Of a stretch of 64,000 nt of DNA, positions 11,701 to 36,280 are shown in pieces. Each line of letters opens with the position of its first letter. Position 1 is the stretch's first letter. The position numbers and the translations under genes are program-made. Below the pieces are notes generated by a model, which worked only from the letters and a program-made list of their open reading frames with translations, had not been told where the DNA came from and made no database searches. Source of the DNA: Cliona cf. orientalis (lineage: Eukaryota > Porifera > Demospongiae > Clionaida > Clionaidae). The stretch spans positions 4,278,001 through 4,342,000 of the forward strand of contig OZ005696.1 of assembly GCA_963930775.1 (NCBI GenBank). Reading direction: 5' to 3'.

Positions 11701-14700
11701 ACACAGATCCAAGCATACGTCATAGTTGCCGTGACCTCAGTGCCCGTTAGCACCTTCCGCGCAGTGTCTATTCTATGCCAACAGTTAATAGCTACCGTAA
11801 TCTGGCATTGAAGTATGCGCTTGAATGCTTATAAACCCTCACTTAGTTTCATTACATCTGACCCCTTCGTGCGCATGTATATAGCAGTTGTATGGGCTAC
11901 TTGTGTGTCCTAATTCTGGTTCATAGACTTTCCTGAACTAAAATATGCATTCAAATTGCAGCATCTGGCTGAAAAGTTTCACTGGTGAAAAATTTCGTGG
12001 AATTGCATACTAACCTTTTAGAAGAAATTTTCATGTTTTCGTGGTTTTAATTTTGTGCCTTCTCCATGTCAAGACCACACTCACATTGATTGATTATGTA
12101 GTATATACAGGTGCATGTATGACATCACCCATTTAAAATTTTGCTATCAGCTAACTACATAGGTGGGTGGATAAAGTGCTTACTATAATAGTAATTCTTT
12201 CACTACTGTAGTCATAAGCCTTCTATTTTTATCAGGCATGATAGCTGGTGCGACTGGAGCATTTATTGGTACACCTGCTGAGGTGTCATTGATTCGGATG
12301 ACCTCTGATGGAAGGTTATTGTCATGGAATATAATATTTAAAATGTGCATAGTCATCACACTACAGGCTTCCTGTAGCTGAACAGAGGGGTTACAAGAGC
12401 GTCTTTGATGCCTTATTTAGGATAACAAAAGAGGAGGGACTGTTTACTTTGTGGAGGGTAACTCTAATGATTGTGAATAAGCACATTGTACATGTATGTG
12501 TGACTCTTCCTCCAGGGATGTGGTCCAACAGTTTTAAGAGCAATGGTAGTTAATGCTGCACAGCTGGGTACTTACTCTCAGGCAAAGCAGTTCCTCTTGG
12601 CAACTGGTAATCTTTTCTGATAGTTTGTTGTATTGAATCTCTATAACATTTTTTCTCTGAGTGCAGATTATTTTAGCGATAACATAAAGTGCCACTTCTC
12701 TGCGAGTATGATTAGTGGATTAGTCACAACTTTAGTATCTATGCCTGTTGACATCGCAAAAACTAGGTTAGGACCAACCAAATAAATTTTTGTGATAAGA
12801 TAATTGCTTATCTTTAACAGGATTCAGACTATGAAGACAGTGAATGGCGTTCCAGAGTATTCTGGATCTGTCGTAAGTAAAAGTTTAATTACCAGGAAGG
12901 ATCTTCCAACTGTTAATTGTTGATAACCTGCGTAGTGGCAAGGATGCCGAAAAATAACAAGCTAACATAACAAGTTGGTTTCTACGTGATTTAGAAGACC
13001 TCCTAAACAGTGTCTAATAACTTAGATCCTAGCATCAATGCCCATAGGCTTGACATATAAACTGCTGCCTAGCAACAACCCTACCCATAGGCAACAATTT
13101 TTTACAGGTTTATATGAGCTTTTTACAAGTTTATATGGGAAATAGCTTACCTGCTCCTGACCAGTCAGATAACAGTATTTGTTACGACTAGGATCTAACT
13201 AAAAGTTAGATACTGTTTAGGAGGTTTCTACACATGTACGTGATTTAGAAGACTGAAGGGCTCTATGTAGAACCCCGAGTGAAGTGAGGGTTCTACTGAG
13301 CCCTGAGGTCTTCTAAATCACGTAGAAACCAACTAAATAATGTCTAACAACTTTAGATCCTAGCAATAATGCCCATAGGCTTGATATATAAACTGCTGCC
13401 TAGCAACAATCCAAACCATAGGCAACAATAGTCAGGTATATATGAAAAATTTACAATTTTATATGTGCTTTTTACAGGTTTATATGAGAAATAGATACCT
13501 GTTCCTGACCAATCAGATAACAGTATTTGTTAACTAGGATCTAACTTAGATATAGTAATATGTCCCTTGACAAGTGCCAATGCTTGAGGTTCAATAAAGA
13601 AAACTTATTACAGTGTGGATACATGTACACATACATGTATAGTAAATTATGGCTATACGTTTATGAATGATTAGATATAGGTACCATCATGAGCATATGA
13701 GCCGCCGGCAAAGGAGCGTCCAACTACCGTAGGGTTGGCTATAACGTGTTAGGCGAAGTACTCAAGACTGCTCCTCCTTATTTGGAATGTGCAGCTGGGC
13801 AGTGCTTAGCAGATTACTTTTGTACAAACCACACTACTAGCTAATTGACTTAAGCTGTTTACTATAGGCATTAGGCATAAGGCATTTAAACCACTTTGGA
13901 AGCCAGCTTAGTTTAAGCTGGCTTAGTATAAACACTCCCTAAACAGCTTCATAAGTCGCCTTCTAAACTGGTTTGTCTGGGAGGTGGTTTGAAACCAGTT
14001 TCAAGCAGGTTTGGGATATGTTGCTATACAAACTGCATGTCCATGTATAAACGCTCCAAGCTGGCTTAAGACCGTACATGTAAACTCGATTAAAAGCCCC
14101 ATTTATACTAGACATTTAAACCACTTTGGAAGCCGGCCAGCTTACTGGCTTGGTGTAAACGTGCTAAACCACTTTACAAGTCGCTTTCTAAACCGGTTAT
14201 CTGGGAGGTGGTTTGAAACCTGATATGTTGCTATACAAACTAACTGTACCACATGTGAATGCTCTTAAGACCATGATATCAATCAAAATTACTCTCTGGA
14301 ACCTTATTGACACTTCTTTTAGTCTGTTACGTACCGGTACAAACATCGATCGTAGCAGCTACGTAGCTAACAACTGGACTAGCAGCTAGCAATTATTAGC
14401 TACTTCTTGGATACATGAGGTCAAAGGTGCGATCACATGATCATTTTGACCTTTGACCTAAAAAGTGAGCTGAAAGTCAAAAAAAGGATGCTGGCAGGTC
14501 TGAGAAACCAGTAATTTTATTACTGTGGCCTAAGGCACTTGTGTAAGCTGGAAGACCCTACGTGTAAATGCAACTAAAGCACAATTTTAGTCTAATGCAG
14601 CTTGTATGTGTAAAGAAGGCTCTAGATATCATAGAGTCAGTAGACTCTATAAGTAGGGATGGCACGGATACTCCATATATGTAATACAATACAAGTATGT

Positions 14701-17441
14701 TTGATGTCACAATCATGGGATAATGCTACTAACAGCATGCTATTGTACAATCGAGTGCCAGTTAGACTGTTAGTATAGTGCGCATGCGCAGATGAAGACC
14801 ACACCCCTCACTGCAGGCCAAGAGTAGCTGCTCAAACTCACCGTGTAATGGCGACGTTCTCACTCCGCTCGAACGTCGAATCTACCACCAGACCATAACA
14901 AAGAGCAGACATCGCCTCTCGCTTCGCTCGAGGCTCGGTGGCCTACCGAGCAGGCCTATCGAAACACACGGCGCTTGCGCCGCTCGCTTGAGCTCGAGAA
15001 TGCATCTCTATGGCCCCTCATGCCCCTAGGCCCTGGCAACCTTATTTGTGCACACGGCACAACAATTCTGACCAATCGTGAGTCTTCTGAACTTGTAGGA
15101 GAGCGCATCTTTTATGCCCTCCAGGTTAGGATACGGACTATATAAGAAAATTGATCGTCTGAAAAATATTTTTCGTTGTATATAGTATAACAAATATCAT
15201 CAAAACAGGTAATTTTGTGAGATTTCTATTAAATTTTAAATATATAGCTCATGTGGACCATATAGAGCCTCATTCAGCTAGGGTCAGGGGCGGATCCAGA
15301 GCCTCCAATAAGCGGGGTGCTAATTTAAATATTTGCGCGTGAAGCATGCGTGAAAATTTTGGCCACGCCCCTTTTTACGAAACCACACCCACTTAATTGC
15401 CGTGAAGCGAGGCTACAACCAGAAAACGTGGAAAAATCCGTGTAACTCGAATTTTTGTCTCTACAGACAGGTTTGTCAGTCAGATTTTATAGCTAAATGT
15501 ATGTCAGATCGAGGTTTTTTGGCTAGAAGGGGGGTGCTAGAGCTAGGTATGTCTATAGAAGCCTGTATGTTGTCTTGGCTGGAGGGGGGGGTGCTTAAGC
15601 ACCCAAAGCACCCCCCTGGATCCGCCCCTGAGGGTGACACCGAGTATGTGCATACCTTGCGCCAGGAGTACATTACTAGGAGTATGCAACCCACATAGTA
15701 GTAGTAGTACAATCATCTCTTTCCAGATTTGACATCACAGAATATCATTAATATGCAACCACTAAAACTATGAAGCCATGAAGGTTGTGTCTGCACCGTC
15801 CTATCAGTAACTAGGTGTAGCTGCATCTATACAGAATGGACTTTTCCATTTTGTAAGTAAGTACCCCCTATTTAGGAGCAAACTGTGAAATGACCCCCCA
15901 GGAACTAATAAACTCGTTTTGCCCCTCAAGAATAATTAATTTGGACAGTTGAACCCCCTAGGATCAATTAAATTTATCTGAAATACCCTCTGGAAATTAA
16001 TAAGTGGTTGCTTGACCCCTCCGGAATCTGCTTTTTGATAGAAAATACCCCATAAGATTAATTAAAAGAGGCCCATAAGAACCAATTAAATTGTACTAGC
16101 AAAAAAAGCCCCCTCAGGATGTAATTATCACTCCTCAATGGGGGGGGGGGGGGGGTGTATGTCTATTAAATGGAAGAGCCCAATGTAACTCAGTGGTTGC
16201 AACTTGAGTACCTTCTAATGATATTTAGGCCCACGTACAAGGGTGGTTGTGATGTCACATCTGGAAAAGAGATGTTTGTACTACTACAGTCGAGCCTCTG
16301 ATAATGGACCCTCCAAGAAGCGGACAAGTGCCGTGGTTACCAATTGAATTTAGCATAGATATAGTACATTAGCAACCTCCAAGAAGTGGACACTTCTCGA
16401 TTCCGTACAGCAGACAAGATCCAAGCTCCCAACGCGACTTTTCAATGCAAAACTACCTCTAAATAGCGGACATCCAGAAACCACGCCCTTTAATTATCAA
16501 TGCCACACCCACCTTTGTCGCAATCTAGGCAGTCGCGATATTATGCTGCATGCGCGATAATAATATTAGCCTTGAATCCAGATAATGATTTTGGAATAGC
16601 CAGTATATACTTCAGGAACAAAAAATTCAGCCTGTGCTATATATATTGATACTGAAAACAGAACATACCACCCACTTGATTATCATCTCTATTGCTCTTA
16701 TTATGCATTTCAGTGCATTTACTAACTTGTTAAGGATAATACAATCAAAATGGGTTGAAAAATCATGAACCTCCGAGATAGGGACAACCTCCGAGCAAAG
16801 GACAAGAGGCCCGTTCCCAAAGGGTCCCTTGTTCGGAGGCTCGACTGTATTGTGTGCGTTGCACACTCCTGCAGGTAATGTACTCCTGCTTGCGCTAAGT
16901 CTATTACTTATGAGCAGTTTCCAATAGTATCAGTCTATTGTTACAAAGCATGCAGACAGCCATGCAGTCATTATTAAATTTGGATTTCAAATGAACACTT
17001 GACCATAATTATCCCCAGTAGCTGCTGGTGCATGTGGTAAAAGGTCGCATGCATCAGCTACTTTACAGTGATGCATGCTATATTATAGTGCAAGGTATAG
17101 CATTATTATCCACAATAATTATTATGTAAGCCAAGAAAACACATAAAGTTCAACCAGCAGTACTATTATACTTCCAAGGTCTTCCCTCCATCAAGAGACA
17201 GAGACAATGATTATTATTATAGCTATGTCATCTTGATGTTTGTAGCACATTATGATTGATTTATTATTATCTGCAGGATGTTTGGAAGAAATTAATTCAA
17301 CGAGAAGGGTTTTTCAGCTTATGGAAGGGATTCACCCCATATTATGCCCGTCTTGGCCCACATACTGTACTCACTTTTATTTTCTTGGAACAGTTACGCA
17401 AATTATACTATAATCATATGCACTATGGTGTTGCAGAGTAA
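5684..17441 (+). CDS. SLC25A11: Mitochondrial 2-oxoglutarate/malate carrier (SLC25A11 type), 5' end missing
   Basis: Inner mitochondrial membrane carrier that exchanges 2-oxoglutarate for malate (malate-aspartate shuttle). Exons, all with AG/GT borders and matching phases: 5684-5745 or 6488-6549 (alternatives), 6625-6715, 6774-6857, 11040-11083, 12236-12314, 12367-12457, 12516-12606, 12667-12766, 12821-12872 and 17277-17441 (TAA). All three carrier signature motifs are visible: QPLDLVKNR in helix 1, GTPAEVSLIR in helix 3 and MPVDIAKTR in helix 5, each followed downstream by an EEG/REG-type loop and helix. Stretches such as NAAQLGTYSQAKQF and GFTPYYARLGPHTVLTF are close to the animal oxoglutarate carrier rather than to dicarboxylate or uncoupling carriers. 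The first exon(s), which should carry the start codon and the KFLFGG-type lead-in to helix 1, were not found and may lie upstream of the window. Introns of 4.2 and 4.4 kb are full of repeats. A possible ATTAAA poly(A) signal lies about 30 bases after the stop. Confidence 0.93.
5926..6132. mobile_element. MITE, CCGTATAGCGGGAAA family, small copy 1
   Basis: A 207-base element with inverted ends of about 25 bases (ccgtatagcaggaaactttc and its complement) flanked by TA. It lies between the two alternative carrier exons. Its interior repeats the motif cgcgaaagttttctcc, so parts of the element are themselves inverted or tandem. Confidence 0.8.
6488..6549 (+). CDS. Alternative helix-1 exon B of the carrier gene (canonical form)
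   Basis: This exon reads MGATVFVQPLDLVKNRMQL and matches the helix-1 segment of animal oxoglutarate carriers almost residue for residue, so it is probably the canonical version. It starts after acag, ends before gtaagc, and joins the exon at 6625 through a split glycine codon. It lies 742 bases downstream of its duplicate at 5684-5745, with a miniature transposon (5926-6132) between them. Confidence 0.88.
7180..9330 (-). mobile_element. Degenerate Ty3/gypsy retrotransposon fragments
   Basis: Read on the - strand from about 9060 down there are remains of a zinc-knuckle region (CGDKTHDGGHKNCP, then KIGHFSKV). A protease-like stretch lies at 8797-8576 (GSGVDICTTRLYL). RT follows at about 8080-7740: DTLKGYHQCPLDE, TPFGCFKYLRTPYGI, MDEAIAGMQ and VDNVV near the usual catalytic site. 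Below 7700 come remains resembling the tail of a gypsy integrase (VAVGPHRRYLVKTHSG). The RNase H and most of the integrase are deleted, and stops and frameshifts are frequent. A family H repeat (8190-8535) interrupts the protease-RT junction. All of it lies in the carrier intron 6858-11039. Confidence 0.75.
8190..8535. repeat. Family H repeat, copy with a long hairpin
   Basis: The part from about 8395 to 8530 is a near-perfect palindrome: tagacactgtttagtcac / cctaaacagtgtcta and gatttagaagacctcagg / tgtcttctaaatcac around a gaaccctcacttcgctcagg centre. It breaks the gypsy fragment. Confidence 0.7.
9352..9810. repeat. Family A repeat, copy 2
   Basis: Left end gatctatgctctaattatcc and right end gaataattagagcgagtatg are inverted. 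The interior cttgttcaagtgtgaatag and gtggccgttcaattaattag recur in the other copies. Confidence 0.65.
9811..10569. other. Carrier intron, no gene recognised
   Basis: Between family A and family D repeats. Frames of 71-77 codons on either strand show no domain and are probably chance. Confidence 0.4.
10570..10969. mobile_element. MITE, AGAATCCCGNGATTA family (D), copy 1
   Basis: Inverted ends tagaatcctgcgattatgc and gcataatcgcgggattcta, with poly-C/poly-G next to them (10667-10680 and 10934-10948). The interior cacccacgtggcattcgacg is shared with the copies at 45185 and 49378. Lies in the carrier intron. Confidence 0.8.
11084..12235. other. Carrier intron without clear repeats
   Basis: A 1.15-kb intron between two confident carrier exons. 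I see no mobile element with clear ends here. Confidence 0.6.
12965..13560. repeat. Family H repeat, head-to-tail pair
   Basis: Two body copies (about 13010-13190 and 13340-13550), each with gatcctagca, aactgctgcctagcaacaa and tgaccaatcagataacagta, are separated by the hairpin part (13200-13335). It follows the carrier exon at 12872. Confidence 0.7.
13865..14270. repeat. Tandem duplication, about 235 bases apart
   Basis: The unit with catttaaaccactttggaag, gtcgccttctaaactgg and gggaggtggtttgaaacc, ending gatatgttgctatacaaact, occurs at about 13880-14035 and again at 14112-14245. Each unit also contains an inverted pair around agctggcttag. In the carrier intron. Confidence 0.7.
14770..15195 (-). 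repeat. CTCGAGCGAAGCGAGG family (C), copy 2 (reverse)
   Basis: Reverse-orientation relative of 1500-2010, including gtgcgcatgcgcagatg, cgcttcgctcgaggctcgg and gaaaaatatttttcgttgta. In the last carrier intron. Confidence 0.65.
15285..15630. mobile_element. hAT-like MITE, CAGGGGCGGATCCAG ends, 5-bp duplication
   Basis: The terminal inverted repeat caggggcggatccag is perfect, with agggt duplicated on both sides (15280-15284, 15631-15635); 346 bases. It is in the carrier intron. The CAGGGG ends and 5-base duplication suit the hAT5-type group. Confidence 0.85.
15840..16160. repeat. Degenerate short tandem repeats
   Basis: Irregular repeats of 35-55 bases combining a C-run (ccccct) with aggaattaataa or agattaattaaa, ending in a G-run at 16140-16156. 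Not coding. Confidence 0.5.
16287..16847. mobile_element. pogo/Tigger-like MITE, CAGTCGAGCCTC ends
   Basis: Ends cagtcgagcctctgataatg and the complement of cagtcgagcctccgaacaag, flanked by TA (16285-16286, 16848-16849); 561 bases. Several ctccaagaagtgg/cggac motifs are repeated inside. In the last carrier intron. Confidence 0.8.
16860..17276 (+). other. End of the last carrier intron
   Basis: AT-rich intron sequence leading to the ctgcag acceptor at 17276. I see no gene or clear repeat. Confidence 0.5.
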
Positions 17442-17569
17442 TAATATTACATCTTTTATATTTTGATGAAATTAAAACTTAATTTTAATCACTCATCTTC
17501 AATATGAGACATAGTGAGGAGTCAATCATTATGCAAACAATAATATTATACACATCCTTACTACTCTAG

Positions 17570-30936
<13,367 letters not shown>

Positions 30937-30969
30937 TTCTTCACTGGACTAAAACAGCAACTGCTGGGG

Positions 30970-31115
30970 TCCCTTTTTTCGAAGTATGGTCCAAGTGAAA
31001 AAGGATCGGGGATACTGTACTAGTATGGATCTAGGAACAAAATTTGAATTTTGAAATCACGTGTTTCAGAACGGAGGCGCGGCGGCGCGGAGCGCGCAAC
31101 GCTCGCGTGATACAT
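30970..31115 (-). promoter_or_regulatory. Probable promoter side of the polo-like kinase gene
   Basis: Immediately upstream of the kinase ATG the sequence turns from AT-rich to locally very GC- and CpG-rich (about 31070-31112, cgcggcggcgcggagcgcgc). That is typical of an unmethylated animal promoter. No TATA box was identified. A member of the CGCATGCGC repeat family begins directly beyond it at about 31125, so the usable promoter may be short. Confidence 0.3.
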
Positions 31116-31124
31116 TTTTTTATG

Positions 31125-31775
31125 ATAATTACCTCGCGCGCATGCGCAAGGGGTAAAGTAATCGGTCGTGTCGTTGTCGTTGGCGTTGTGAGCACAAAAA
31201 TCGCCATATCTCGAGATGTAGACGTCTAAGCGACTCGTACGTACAACGAATCAATCGAATTCGGCGAATAACTGGCTTCAGTGTGCGTCAAATCCATGGA
31301 TACGGTCCATGGACGTCACAAATAGTGCTTTTTTGTTAGCTAACGTAGCCACGCCTATCGACAGTGCCTACTCAATGCATAATGCATGCCCATCGCATTG
31401 TCTGCTAACTATTGTGACTGGTAAAGATCGTCGAAATTAATAATGTTCTTGAAGTCTATACTCCATCCGAATCCGCTCACGGAGCTGAAATCTGCAGCCC
31501 TATGGAACCAAACATAATGTAAGACGGCCATAGTATTACAACAGACTACTGGACGTAGCTATCAGTTCATATCTCCTAGTAGTCTAGATCTAGTGCAGAG
31601 AGAGTACTTTTGTCACCGGGACCTCCAGTAGCTATGACATTGTACAATCATAGATTATATATTCTATGGTACAAGCAGCATTTCCACTAATTTTCTGAAG
31701 TTCACAAAATTATAGCCATGCACACAAAGCAATTTTATAGATTGCGCAATGTGCGCGAGGGGTATGTGCTCTACA
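31125..31775 (+). repeat. CGCATGCGCAAGGGGTA family (B), full-length copy
   Basis: Begins cgcgcgcatgcgcaaggggt and ends near gcgcgaggggtatgtgct. It lies just upstream of the kinase promoter region. The family has at least five copies or fragments in the window. No coding capacity seen. Confidence 0.7.
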
Positions 31776-32974
31776 GAGCTCTGGTTATTATGGAAATCGA
31801 TAGGGCCGGCCTAGGCCATAGGGCAAGGGCTAGCTAGGGATACGGGTGGGCCCAGGGTCTGAGGATCTAGGACTAGACTAGACTATAGACGACTTAAGGC
31901 GTGAACGTTTATCTCATTAAAAGATGTGAATCGCACTATATCACACGTATGCATACGCCCACTGGTGGTCAAAAATACACTATGGGTATGGGGGGAAATG
32001 CTCTAGAACACTTATAAAAATTTAATAGCAAGGACTCTTGCCATTCATCTATCGCCACAATTATGGATACTTTAGTGGCCGATCTTACTGCATTCAGGCT
32101 CTAGGGTGCTGCTCGATTTTTATCGTGTCGTAGCAACTGAAAATATTTCTATTCCCATATACGACTAATACATTTGAGGCAGCAGCAAAGGTGCGAGTCG
32201 CGCCTGGTCACACCTCCTGGTGGTCATCTAATCGGATAAACGTTCACGCCTTAAGTCGTCTATTCCGACTATATAGTCCATAATTATTACAGTATACTGG
32301 AAATATTGGCGGGGAATTAAATATACGGTTTCGCGGTCTATAGTCTACGTAGCTACATCACATGCACAGCCGCCAAATTAAAATTTTCTACTCGCATTAT
32401 TATATGCATGGCGATCCCGTACCGAACCGCCATCCGCTAATACCGGTATTCTTGCAATAGCGATTTTGGGCTCAACCGCCAATTAAATTTAATTCCCACC
32501 AATATTTCGGCTATTACAGTAATAATAATTACGGAGTGATTGACGACCTTTACCAGAAAAACGCACGTTTTTCAATGCGTTATAATTATTATAATAAAAT
32601 TATCGCAGATAATTATTATCCACAAAAACATGTCTACTGTGTCAATGTTAGCACGAGCGTATGGGGCTATATTAGTGTCATACATAATTATGGAGGGTGT
32701 AGTCATTTTGTGGGAGGGGTATCCAAATATTATTTTGGGATGGTTATTTAGAAGTAGAAATTTCTTCTTGCTGGGGTGTATAATTATTATGTCCTTGGGG
32801 CTATAGTAATTTAAATGGGGGGGGGGGGGGTAGAGTACACTGTACTTTTTTGTGGGGTAGCTATCTTCAGTAGGCTGGGGTATACTTTTCATACTGGTAT
32901 AATATTATCCGTGAAGGACTAGTACTGTTGTTCTGCATGGGAGGGGTGTTCATTTCATTTTGGGGGGGTGTCTA
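31776..32974. other. Intergenic, inverted motif pair, no gene
   Basis: The motif cgacttaaggcgtgaacg (31890) and its complement cgttcacgccttaagtcg (32240), with gtttatc / gataaac beyond, mark an inverted-repeat element of roughly 31885-32262. A G-run lies at 32817-32830. Confidence 0.5.
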
Positions 32975-33461
32975 GCTTTTATTGTTGGAGGGGTGGGCCA
33001 TTTCTTGGGGTTATATTATAGTCTTTACTTGTGGTGTAAGTGCCAGCCACGCCCCCACATGCACAGAGCTAGAATGCATAGGTACTGGTCACATGATCAG
33101 TTACCGTCCTGAGACAAGGTCAAAGGTGAACGATACTGTGCTTTAAATGCAAAACATTCTTTTATAGCTGTGTATTTGATGGTTGCATGTGAAGGTCTTA
33201 TCAAAGATAGCTTTTAAATGTTCACATCTTGGATCGTGGAAGATTTGAGAGCCATCTGATCAATACTGTGGCACCAGTTGCTATCGGATTTGCTGGGAAA
33301 ATTGGGACGTACTGCTAGGTAACATGATGATTTTAAGGGATTCTGGACTAGTTGGATATGTCATAGTTTTGGATAACGAGATGACTCTCAGACTTAAAAG
33401 CAAATCAGACCAGCAATGATCTGATACCGTATAGCGGGAAATTTTCGTTGGTGCTAATCTT

Positions 33462-33965
33462 CGTATGATTGACCAAAACACCCTTAGAATAAATTTTCGT
33501 ATTTTTTTTTATTTCGTATGCTTGCTGCGGGAGATTGCGCGCATGCGCAGCCGGTAGTATGTGCGATATGCGGTAACGCTAGCATCACTGGCTTCCTTGA
33601 TCGTAGTGGGACTAATGGATGCTGATAGCGGTCCACTGGGACCAGAAAGGTCACTCCATTTCGACGCCTTGGCAAAGAACCGATAAAGAGGTACCGTTCA
33701 GTAAGCTAGGCTTGCCTGCCGCTAGCGACGGCGTGTGGCATATAGGTCAAAGGTCACGTGCGAAAGGAAAAAAATTTCACACGTTCAAATGTTCGCAGTT
33801 TTTATTTTCGTATAAGTATGGTGGCCGAGAGCGTCAGTTTTTCGTGTACGGTCCCGGCTCCTGAATACGAATGCGGTTCCGGGTCCGAAATAAGAACACG
33901 GATCCGGTTCCGGCTCCTGACTAGGGATTCAGGTCCGGTTCCGGCTCCCAAATACAAGTGCGGGT

Positions 33966-33998
<33 letters not shown>

Positions 33999-35485
33999 AA
34001 ATAAGAACACGGATACGGTCCCGAAATAGTTTTCGGTCCTGTTTCAGTCCAGGACAGCATAGCATCTGTGCTATAGCTAAGGCAACTCCAATAATTACGA
34101 TTCTTTCTTTCCTCTTTCACCAAAAACCCTGCGTGGGGCATGCGGGTGGGTAGTTCATTGCCATTATCACTTTATGCGCTAACGACGCATGCCAAAGCTA
34201 CTGTTAGACAATGAGATAAAGCGGGTATACTAACACACTATAATCTAGAAATTGTGGAAAGGACGCGGGTGTAAATAACTAATGATTAGTCTAATCAGGA
34301 GTAGCCTAAATCGTACCTGAACTGAACGCTATGAGCATGCGTGTTGAGCCACACCCTTCAATCCCTTGGATTGGGGGGTGTGGCGCGCAATCGTGCTACC
34401 AGTATATACGTCCAAGTGCGATCCCTCTACCATAGCTGATAATTTATGATATGAGAGCACAATACTGTCAGAAAAGAACAGTAGAAGTTAGTGAGATAAG
34501 CTCATGCAGGCTCCCTTCATTGCTTCAAGCAGTATTTTACAATAGACCCATTGCACGTGACGTCATCATTGAGTTTTATTGCAGTATACGGAAAATTAAC
34601 GCCCACGCTTGGAGGACAACGCGGATTTTGTCTATGGAAAAATGTACAGAGGTCGTGTTTGCAGCTAGTTTGTCGACAAACGAAGGCTCCGCTCACTTGC
34701 GCCTTACAGTATGTTGAATAGTACCGGGTGTGCTATGACATATTTCTGTAATAGCTGGAACTCTGCTGGAGGGATGGCATAAACGGTGAGAAACACTGCT
34801 GATTAGTACAATCCTCCATAACGGTTGTCCTCCAATGCGGCTTTTGCGCGCGCCGCCGAGTAACGTAACCGGACTTATACGGATTCGTGCAACGGGTCTA
34901 TAGCGACTATTTGGCCCTTGCACGACAGGTGAAATAATATAGTCACTGACTCGCTAACGGCACATTTTCGGAAACGTGACTGTACCAATATAGCGTTGAT
35001 AACCTAACTGTAGTGCTGATTTGCAATTGTAGATGCTATGCTGTCTGGGATGGGCCATCAATGAAACAAGGACGATGTCTGTGCGTACTCCTTAGAGAGC
35101 AGAATCCGTGTTACCATTTCGGAACCGTAAACCTATTTAGGGAACGGATCCGTGTTCTGATTTCGGAGCCGGAACCGGAACCGGAACCGGAACCGTTGTC
35201 TTATTTCGGAGCCGGGAACGGATCCGTATTCTGATTTCGGAGCCGGAGCCGGAACCGGAACCGGAACCGTTGTCTTATTTCGGAGCCGGGAACGGATCCG
35301 TGTTCTGATTTCGGTGCCGGAACCAGAACCGCTGTCATATTTCGGAGCCGGAACCGGACCCGCAGTCTCATTTCGGAGCCGGAATCGGACCCGAATTTCT
35401 ATTCAGGAGGCGGACCCGTACACGAAAAAATGACACTCTCGGCCACCACATATAAGGGATGGAGCATACGAAATATACGAAAATT
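33462..35485. mobile_element. Foldback-like element with inverted minisatellite ends
   Basis: This segment interrupts the left arm between gctaatcttcg and gggatcgactaag, which are adjacent in the intact right arm. Its inverted ends (about 33800-34045 and 35090-35455) start with gtggccgagag and ttttcgtgtacgg. Both are composed of tandem GGTTCC/GGCTCC hexamers separated by gaaataagaacacggatc, in opposite orientation on the two sides. Drosophila foldback elements have inverted ends of tandem repeats like this. The centre holds a separate TA-flanked MITE (34545-34898) and no recognisable protein. Confidence 0.7.
34545..34898. mobile_element. MITE, GACCCATTGCA family, copy 2
   Basis: Ends gacccattgcacgtgacgtc and cgtgcaacgggtc with TA on both sides. 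The interior ggaggacaacg ... gtacagagg is shared with the copy at 23038-23374. It lies within the centre of the foldback-like element. Confidence 0.75.
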
Positions 35486-35796
35486 AGGGGATCGACTAAG
35501 TTCACCCTGTTTGAAACGGTTACGTCATTGGTCCCACCCACTTCACGCAGCGCAGCGCATCGTTGGCCCGCTGCTAATACTTGCATGCACTCTGAACTTA
35601 ACTATATACCCATAACACCAAAATTAATTTTGCCATCAACAAAGAAGTCAGAGCTAGAGCTAGGGAAGGTTGTGTCTGTCTGTTTGTGTCATGGCCTGAA
35701 GAAGAGGTAGTAGTACAGCAGGGATGCTCACGCCTGGAGGAGCTTGGATTGTTCCCATGTAGCAGACCTACTGCAAAGGTACGTGCACTCATCTTT

Positions 35797-36170
35797 GGGC
35801 TATTCCAGATAATGAGGATACACCCCTATGGAGGAAGGTTGATTAGTATTGTAGGATCAAGATTTAAGGTGAAGAAGTACTGAGGGCATTTTTATGGATT
35901 TTAATGAGGTATTGTAGGCACCATTGTAGATAGTAAGGAAGTATTGAGGGGGCATGGCAGTGAATAATTGGTATAATTTGATGGAGTAGCTGGTCAGGGA
36001 ATTACTATTAGTTTTGTAGGGTGAAATCGAGATTATTGATTAGTTTTATAGGGTAAAATGAGCAAATTGATTAGTTTTGATTATTATTTTTGCACTTTAA
36101 TTGGTATTTAGGGTAATGAACATAAATCTCGTCTTCCATAGGGGTGTACGCCTATTATCTGGAATAGCCC
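35797..36170. mobile_element. MITE with GGGCTATTCCAGATAAT ends
   Basis: Inverted ends of about 40 bases: gggctattccagataatgag at the left and the complement of gggctattccagataatagg at the right, continuing with cacccctatgga on both. TTT flanks each end. The interior is rich in attagttttgtagggt-type repeats. It breaks the inner left arm of the large inverted repeat. Confidence 0.75.
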
Positions 36171-36280
36171 TTTATTATTAAAATTAATGGTGAAGGTGCA
36201 GATTCTACAGTAGCAGCTTGCTGTCTTAATGCCTAATTGAACATAAATCAACGGTGATAGGGTGTCTTTAATACTTGAAG

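Noticed and set aside
32572-32892. 106-codon - frame rich in Ile, Tyr and Pro
   Set aside because: Low-complexity AT-rich sequence without splice sites or a known domain.
33758-34153. Gly/Ser/Arg-rich + frame of 131 codons and its antisense Glu/Pro frame
   Set aside because: Both are translations of the GGTTCC/GGCTCC minisatellite of the foldback-like element.
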